A stretch of DNA of 55,467 bases, taken from contig NZ_JAFLVR010000030.1 in assembly GCF_017315985.1 (NCBI RefSeq), positions 71,997 through 127,463 on the forward strand, in the 5' to 3' direction. The notes beneath the pieces were generated by a model, which was not told where the DNA came from, did not search any database, and worked only from the letters and a program-made list of their open reading frames with translations. The position numbers and the translations under genes were made by a program. The DNA comes from Candidatus Enterococcus murrayae (GTDB taxonomy: Bacteria > Bacillota > Bacilli > Lactobacillales > Enterococcaceae). This document shows, piece by piece, positions 50,999 through 55,467 of this stretch (its first letter is position 1; every line of letters begins with the position of its first letter).

Positions 50999-51444
50999 GT
51001 TTAGTAGATACAGTATTGCCAAGTGATCAAATTCAGGTCGTCGAAGCCATTGATGATTGGCAACAAGCGGTCAAGCAAGCAGGAGAGCCTTTGCTGCAAC
51101 GAGAGTTTATTACTCAAAAGTATATTCAATCAATGATTGATAGTGTACAGGAGCATGGCCCCTATATGGTGATAGCTGATTATTTTGCATTACTGCACGC
51201 GCGACCTGGAGAAGGGGTAAACCAACAAAGTATGAGTCTGCTGGTCGTGAAGGAGCCTGTCGATATGCTGGATAAACCGGTAAAGATCTTTTTAGTTCTG
51301 GCGGCTAAAGATAGTCAGAGCCATTTGGAAAGCTTGCAAAGCATCATGACGATTTTTATGGATACTAAAAATTATCAAATAATTTTAGAGGGAAACAAGT
51401 CAGAGATTGTTGAACTATTTAATGAAGGAGGAAACAAAAAATGA
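50995..51444 (+). CDS. PTS EIIA, ascorbate/mannitol type
   Basis: A 149-aa EIIA of the Ula/Sga group with the phospho-His in FALLHARPGEGV (near residue 65). It overlaps the regulator gene by 4 nt and the EIIB gene by 4 nt. Confidence 0.9.
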   Translation: MSLVDTVLPSDQIQVVEAIDDWQQAVKQAGEPLLQREFITQKYIQSMIDSVQEHGPYMVIADYFALLHARPGEGVNQQSMSLLVVKEPVDMLDKPVKIFLVLAAKDSQSHLESLQSIMTIFMDTKNYQIILEGNKSEIVELFNEGGNKK

Positions 51445-51722
51445 AAATTTTAGCAGTATGTGGATTTGGTGTAGGCAGCTCAATGGTGTTGAAGATGTCG
51501 ATTGATAAAGTCGTGAAGGAGATGGGTCTGAAGGCAACGGTAGAAAATACGGATCTTTCGACCGCAAAAGCCACTCCGGCGGATGTCTATTTTACCAGCA
51601 ATGAACTGTTGTCTGAATTGAAGTCGTCGGTCAAGTCACCGGTTTATCCGATCAAAAAATATATGGATGTCGCTGAAGTACGGTCACAAATGGAAAATTA
51701 TTTAAGCGAAAGAGAGGGGTAA
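51441..51722 (+). CDS. PTS EIIB, ascorbate type
   Basis: A 93-aa EIIB with the phospho-Cys in ILAVCGFGVGSSMVLKM (residue 6). GAGGAAAC precedes the start. Middle gene of the PTS set. Confidence 0.9.
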   Translation: MKILAVCGFGVGSSMVLKMSIDKVVKEMGLKATVENTDLSTAKATPADVYFTSNELLSELKSSVKSPVYPIKKYMDVAEVRSQMENYLSEREG

Positions 51723-51726
51723 GGCA

Positions 51727-52977
51727 ATGAATTTTATCACAGATCATATTCTAAAAAATCCGCCAGTTTTACTAGGATTAATTGCGATGATTGGATTGCT
51801 TGTTCAACGAAAATCAATTTCTGAAATTATTAAAGGCTCTATGACTGCGGCTTTTGGAATGGTCATTTTAACTGCGGGTGTCAATATGCTGGTTGGGACG
51901 ATTGCACCGATCAACGTGGCTGTGCAAACTCAGCTAGGGGTGAAGGTGGCAGAGGGATTATCTGATGTTACGTTTACTGCTGAATATGGAGGAACCGTTG
52001 GTTTGGCGATGTTTTTGGGACTGATCCTGCATTTGTTGATCGCTCGCTTTACACCGATCAAAACGATTTTTCTGACTGGACATATGCTGTGGTGGTTCCC
52101 TTTTGTGTTAGTAGCTGGAGGCGTTGAGGCTGGCTTAAGAGGTACGCTGCTTATTGTTATTAGTGCTGTGCTGTCGGCCATCTATTGGTCAGTTATGCCA
52201 TGGATCATGCGTAAATATGTTTGGGATGCGACAGGGGATGACTCGTTTTTGATTGGGCACCCTACAGGAATTTTGTCTTTGATTTCAGGCTTCGTTGCTA
52301 AAAGAGTTGGGAATAAGGAAAAATCAACGGAAGATTTGAATGTGCCGGAAAGCCTGTCATTCTTCAGAGAAATTTCTATTACTGGCGGATTGGTGATGTT
52401 TTTAATGAACCTGGTAGTAGGGATCATTGCGCCAGTCTTGATTCCAGAAGGCGGCAATTTGGTGATGTTTGCTCTTGAAGCAGGATTAAACTTCGGTGCT
52501 GGATTACTGATCATGCTTTACGGGGTCCGTTTATTGATCAACCAAATCATTCCAGCCTTTCAAGGAATTGCTGAGAAAGTTGTACCAGGGGCAAAACCAG
52601 CCTTTGACGTGCCAATTCTTTTTAATTATCGACCAAATGCAGTAATTATTGGGTTTATCGTAGCAATGGTTACTTCGACGATCTTAGTCATTATTGTAAA
52701 TAGCTTTGATTTATTCGGCATTTTGATCGTACCATTAGTTATCACCAGCTTCTTTGAATGTGGCGGTGCGGCTGTAATTGGTGAAGGTCAAGGCGGACTT
52801 CGCGGAGCTATTATTGGGACAGTCACTGCGTCTATAGCGATGGTTCTGTTAGTAGGAGCTTCAGCAGTCGTGTTTAGTACGACCATTCAAAATTGGCTAT
52901 TGATTTTTGGCGGAAATGATCTTTCCTTGTGGGGAATGATTGGAAAACTAATCGGCAGTTTGTTTGGAGGGTTTTAA
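51727..52977 (+). CDS. PTS EIIC, ascorbate (UlaA/SgaT) type
   Basis: A 416-aa transporter with about eleven TM helices. ISEIIKGSMTAAFGMVILTAG, AEYGGTVGLAMFLGL and FAPVIFNYRPN-like segment DVPILFNYRPNAVIIGFI are typical of UlaA. Specificity is unknown: none of the usual ascorbate-degradation genes (lactonase, decarboxylase, epimerase) is present. Confidence 0.9.
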   Translation: MNFITDHILKNPPVLLGLIAMIGLLVQRKSISEIIKGSMTAAFGMVILTAGVNMLVGTIAPINVAVQTQLGVKVAEGLSDVTFTAEYGGTVGLAMFLGLILHLLIARFTPIKTIFLTGHMLWWFPFVLVAGGVEAGLRGTLLIVISAVLSAIYWSVMPWIMRKYVWDATGDDSFLIGHPTGILSLISGFVAKRVGNKEKSTEDLNVPESLSFFREISITGGLVMFLMNLVVGIIAPVLIPEGGNLVMFALEAGLNFGAGLLIMLYGVRLLINQIIPAFQGIAEKVVPGAKPAFDVPILFNYRPNAVIIGFIVAMVTSTILVIIVNSFDLFGILIVPLVITSFFECGGAAVIGEGQGGLRGAIIGTVTASIAMVLLVGASAVVFSTTIQNWLLIFGGNDLSLWGMIGKLIGSLFGGF

Positions 52978-53715
52978 ATGTTTCAATATTTTGAGCGCAT
53001 TCAGGAAATGTTAAAGGAAGTAGAAATAAAGGAAGCTGATTCGATCAATCAAACGATTGAATTACTGACCGAGGCTAATTTAAATGGCAATGGAATCTAT
53101 ATTTTTGGGGCAAGTCATGCCGGGATTCTAGCCGAAGAGTTGTATTATCGTGCTGGCGGAATGATGACCATCAACGCTATTTTTGGCCGAGAGCTGATGC
53201 TGGATCAGTCGCCGATTACTGTTACTAGTAAAATGGAACGACTGGAAGGCTACGGAACGACACTTGCTTCGACTGTTCCTTTTAAGAACGATGACGTATT
53301 GATCCTTCATTCTGTCTCTGGCAGAAATCCTGTAACCATCGACCTAGCTTTGGCTGCTAAAGAAAAAGGGGTGAAGATTGTCGCGTTGACCAATGTAGAT
53401 TATTCAAAACAGGTAACTAGTCGACATTCTTCAGGAAAACGTCTTTTTGAATTAGCGAATATCGTTTTAGACAATCATGGAGATATTGGCGATGCCTGTT
53501 GTTCTATCGAAGGGCTCGAACAACAGGTGGGCCCCAGCTCCACTGTTATCGGTGCAGCAATATTAAATACGATCATTGTAGAGGTCACACGCAAATTAAT
53601 GGAACGTGGGATTGAGTATCCGCCGATTTTCTATTCAGCAAATCTTGACGGCGGTGATCAGCTGAATCAAGAGCTGTTCAAAAAATATGAGCAAGTTATT
53701 CATTACAGCCTTTAG
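52978..53715 (+). CDS. SIS-domain sugar isomerase-like protein
   Basis: A 245-aa SIS protein of the UPF0309 type: IYIFGASHAGILAEELYYRA (phosphosugar loop), VLILHSVSGRNPVTIDLALA and VGPSSTVIGAAILNTIIVEV. The Ser/Thr residues that hold the sugar phosphate are present. It follows the EIIC gene directly (stop codon adjacent to ATG) and may isomerise the sugar phosphate imported by the PTS. Confidence 0.9.
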   Translation: MFQYFERIQEMLKEVEIKEADSINQTIELLTEANLNGNGIYIFGASHAGILAEELYYRAGGMMTINAIFGRELMLDQSPITVTSKMERLEGYGTTLASTVPFKNDDVLILHSVSGRNPVTIDLALAAKEKGVKIVALTNVDYSKQVTSRHSSGKRLFELANIVLDNHGDIGDACCSIEGLEQQVGPSSTVIGAAILNTIIVEVTRKLMERGIEYPPIFYSANLDGGDQLNQELFKKYEQVIHYSL

Positions 53716-53723
53716 CAAGCAGC

Positions 53724-53765
53724 AGCCGAAGAGCTTCTCAGGGAGAGAGGCTTTTCGGCTTTTTT
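53724..53765 (+). terminator. intrinsic terminator after SIS gene
   Basis: AGCCGAA-g-AGC-t-TCTC pairs with GAGA-ga-GGCT-t-TTCGGCT, then T. Confidence 0.85.
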
Positions 53766-53789
53766 CCTAGGGCAACGAACTTATAGTTA

Positions 53790-53904
53790 ACGCAGCTCAC
53801 GGATTTTTAGCTCCTTCTTCCGCCAATTACTGCGAACATGCCGCAAAGGAAGCGCAAAGAGAAATCCTTCGCTTTCTTCAATAAGACGGATTTAAACCAA
53901 AAGC
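53790..53904 (+). pseudogene. direct repeat copy B: orphan 3' end of DLH-like gene
   Basis: 115 nt copying the end of the DLH-like gene (96% identity with 48965-49079). It has no start and no upstream part. It lies right behind the PTS/SIS cluster and marks its right border. Confidence 0.9.
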
Positions 53905-53946
53905 AGAGAAGCAGCCGATGATTCGCGGCTTACTTCTCTGCTTTTT
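53899..53946. terminator. bidirectional intrinsic terminator
   Basis: AAAAGCAGAGAAG pairs with CTTCTCTGCTTTT, with an inner AGCCG/CGGCT stem. On the minus strand it ends the 59-aa gene. Confidence 0.85.
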
Positions 53947-54109
53947 CATTCCACTTTTTTGGACTCCAGATGTTGCCTTCTAGAGCGACCTGCAGACTCT
54001 CATTATCGTCTTCCAATTGTTCGATGTATTTGATCGCTTCATCAATAACAAATTGATACTTTTCATCTGAGATCGTTGCTAATTGTTCTTGCAGCCATGT
54101 ATTTCGCAT
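53930..54109 (-). CDS. small helical protein, 59 aa
   Basis: A 59-aa acidic helical protein starting MRNTWLQEQLATISDEKYQF and ending in a lysine-rich tail. GAGGTG lies 6 nt before the ATG. Its 3' end lies within the terminator stem. No family recognised. Confidence 0.6.
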   Translation of the reverse strand: MRNTWLQEQLATISDEKYQFVIDEAIKYIEQLEDDNESLQVALEGNIWSPKKWNEKAEK

Positions 54110-54183
54110 TTACTTCACCTCAAAAGCAGTGTAGCATAGAATTAATTGGTGGTTGGTGCGTGATGCTTGAGAGGAGAAATACA

Positions 54184-54351
54184 ATGGAATTAAATGAAAG
54201 CGTTCTCTATGAAGCGAAGGCTGAACTAGCTGCAGCAAAAATCGAGCTGGAGCGGTTGGAGCAGTTAGAATTTTCTAGTGAGTTAAAAGAAGAACGAATC
54301 AAGACACTAAAACAGGAAATCCAGCAGGCGGAGCGCCTTTTGAATAAGTAA
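54184..54351 (+). CDS. small coiled-coil protein, 55 aa
   Basis: A 55-aa protein that is nearly all coiled coil (YEAKAELAAAKIELERLEQ, ERIKTLKQEIQQAERLL). GAGGAG precedes the start. No family recognised; a longer frame exists upstream but has no ribosome site. Confidence 0.65.
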   Translation: MELNESVLYEAKAELAAAKIELERLEQLEFSSELKEERIKTLKQEIQQAERLLNK

Positions 54352-54449
54352 GCAGATTTTTAGCCTTCTATTTTTTCTGGTGGTACACTATTTTTAGAAA
54401 CAATTAAACAGGACGCCAGTTCGACACGAATAAATTAGGAGGGGTCATA

Positions 54450-54638
54450 ATGGCAAACAGCGATGAATTAAAAGGTAAAGTGAATGAAACAAAGGGAAAA
54501 TTGACAGATGACGAATCAACTGAGCTAAAGGGAAAAGTCCAACAAGGCTTCGGTAAGGCAAAAGACAAAGCCAAGGAAACAGCAGACGATGTCGCTGGTA
54601 AAATCAACAAAAAGATTGACAAAGAAAAAGAAGATTAA
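54450..54638 (+). CDS. CsbD-family stress protein
   Basis: A 62-aa CsbD protein, highly charged with repeats of the K-G-K-V/L type (DELKGKVNETKGKLTDDEST, ELKGKVQQGFGKAKDKAKE). CsbD proteins are abundant in stress and stationary phase; the exact role is unknown. TTAGGAGGGG precedes the start. Monocistronic with its own terminator. Confidence 0.93.
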   Translation: MANSDELKGKVNETKGKLTDDESTELKGKVQQGFGKAKDKAKETADDVAGKINKKIDKEKED

Positions 54639-54641
54639 AGG

Positions 54642-54667
54642 AGACCTGCTGCGGCAGGTCTTTTTTT
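54642..54667 (+). terminator. terminator after csbD
   Basis: AGACCTGC pairs with GCAGGTCT, then seven T. Confidence 0.92.
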
Positions 54668-54821
54668 CAACATTAAAGACATATAAAATTTAAGGTATCC
54701 AAAAGTTGATGAAATCAATTTTTGGGGCACTTTTCATTAATGACTTTATTCAATTTCGCTCGTGGAGCACACGAAACAAAAAATGCGCGTTTCTACGCGC
54801 GGACGAGATAGCTTTAGTGAT
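54668..54821. other. intergenic region with a GCGCGT/ACGCGC hairpin
   Basis: About 150 nt without a clear gene. A small GC-rich hairpin lies at about 54785-54800. The region may be the left end of an insertion sequence, but I could not recognise its terminal repeat. Confidence 0.35.
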
Positions 54822-54885
54822 AAAAACTCCTTTCGATAGACTAGTAAGTGGGTACCAACCGCTCATTTTATCGAAAGGAGTTTTT
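54822..54885 (+). promoter_or_regulatory. 17-bp inverted repeat hiding a ribosome binding site
   Basis: AAAAACTCCTTTCGATA (54822-54838) pairs with TATCGAAAGGAGTTTTT (54869-54885). The second arm contains the AAAGGAG that precedes ATGCCGC at 54888. Such hairpins block translation of read-through mRNA and are typical for transposase genes; the sequence also looks like a terminator. Confidence 0.6.
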
Positions 54886-54894
54886 CTATGCCGC

Positions 54895-55467
54895 GTGCCC
54901 AGCAAGTTGTTAATTGCTAACTAGTGAGAGTCCAGTCTGTGTAGGCGCCAAGGCGCTCAGAAGCTATCAGGCAGTTATTGACGAAATCCCTTGGTGAAAT
55001 GGCAAAGTACCGAGAAATCGGGGAGCAACTTATCCGGTTGTAACATGAAGTGAATTCTGCGTCTCCGTCAAAGAACCTGCGAAAACAGCCAAAGAGAAGC
55101 AGAGCCTTCGGACATTGGAAGAAGATCATGGTCGGTGTGAAGAACTTGGATCAGTACTTAAGAATCTTTCGGAGTAAGGGAATCTACAGGAGAAGCAAGC
55201 GGTTAGCGAAACTGAGGAGAGGAGCCATTCCCATTACCTTCTTGTAAAGAAGATAAGACGGAAATCTACTTCATTTAACGAATTTGAAAGGAGGCATTCA
55301 TACATGAATGTCAAAGAAATAACTAATGAGGAGTACGTGAGTGATGACCTCTTCTAGGGGTGCTAAAAAGCCATCCATTTTTACGGGTGGATGGGGTACT
55401 TAAAAGCAGATTAGAAAAAAATAAGAATAGTGATATTGAAAAGTGTACTAAAAAATTATTTGAACAA
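54895..55467 (+). mobile_element. group II intron, 5' part
   Basis: Starts with GTGCCCAGCAAG, close to the GUGYG consensus at intron 5' ends, and continues with ribozyme domain I-like sequence (GAGAGTCCAGTCTGTG, GGCGCCAAGGCGCTC, CGAGAAATCGGGGAGCAAC, GTCAAAGAACCTGCGAAAAC). It continues beyond the window. The 5' boundary is placed by motif only. It follows ATGCCGC, so it seems to interrupt a gene directly after the start codon. Confidence 0.7.
55387..55467 (+). CDS. group II intron reverse transcriptase/maturase, N-terminal part
   Basis: An open frame VLKSRLEKNKNSDIEKCTKK continues to the window end and resembles N-termini of intron-encoded proteins. The start is uncertain (GTG at 55387). A short frame MNVKEITNEEYVSDDLF (55304-55357) with GAAAGGAGG upstream lies before it. 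Only 27 codons are seen. Confidence 0.35.
   Translation, partial: MDGVLKSRLEKNKNSDIEKCTKKLFEQ

Noticed and set aside
54706-54924. 72-codon frame across the hairpin and intron start
   Set aside because: It crosses the inverted repeat and the intron border and has no ribosome site.
55050-55247. 65-codon basic frame in the intron
   Set aside because: It lies in ribozyme domain sequence; the basic composition comes from purine-rich structured RNA.

Overview
The window looks like chromosome of a low-GC Gram-positive bacterium of the Enterococcus type. The reasons are strong AGGAGG ribosome binding sites, sigma-A promoters, CcpA-type cre boxes, PRD/PTS sugar operons, many intrinsic terminators, and families common in enterococci (universal stress proteins, TipAS-MerR, YjcQ, CsbD, Na/Pi symporter with PhoU domain). 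I cannot fix the species from sequence alone; a large-genome enterococcus such as the avium or casseliflavus group would fit.

Layout. 0-5.5 kb: a methyltransferase, two candidate small RNAs, three universal stress proteins (Usp), a small protein with decaying 3' repeats, a membrane-anchored C39-like peptidase and a TipAS-type MerR regulator. 5.5-11.3 kb: an accessory block with an AraC/GyrI regulator, three stand-alone GyrI-like proteins, a methyltransferase and an unknown 360-aa protein. It ends in the remains of a class B sortase and a large serine recombinase, so it was probably left by a conjugative element of clostridial type. 11.3-17.8 kb: housekeeping and stress genes, two more Usp proteins, a candidate sRNA, a tRNA-like gene with its own promoter and terminator, a YjcQ-like protein and a lipid kinase.

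17.8-31.0 kb is the most unusual part. A GlpP-type antiterminator sits between a divergent MFS transporter and a catabolic operon. Both flanks carry an intrinsic terminator preceded by a shared purine-rich motif, as expected for GlpP-controlled attenuation. The operon encodes an SDR that lacks its catalytic tyrosine, an OpuC-like ABC transporter, an AGPS-like FAD oxidase, EtfB and EtfA, a second SDR with an intact active site, and an FGGY kinase. An RpiR regulator stands in the middle. My reading is a polyol or sugar-alcohol pathway that passes electrons through a dedicated electron transfer flavoprotein; the substrate is unknown.

31.0-36.2 kb: a two-component system with an ABC exporter. The exporter and a second unit (small membrane protein plus membrane S8 protease) both have arrays of TTGA repeats at about 11-bp spacing at the same distance from the -10 box, so they probably form one regulon. 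36.2-40.9 kb: adenine deaminase, Na/Pi symporter and a DsrE-like protein. 40.9-49.1 kb: a PRD activator, a cellobiose-type PTS, two metallopeptidases, a MalY-type aminotransferase and a dienelactone-hydrolase-like protein. 49.1-53.9 kb: an ascorbate-type PTS with its PRD regulator and a SIS protein, bracketed by copies of the neighbouring gene ends; the cluster seems to have landed inside a tandem duplication. 53.9-55.5 kb: small genes, CsbD, and the 5' part of a group II intron that appears to interrupt a gene right after its start codon.
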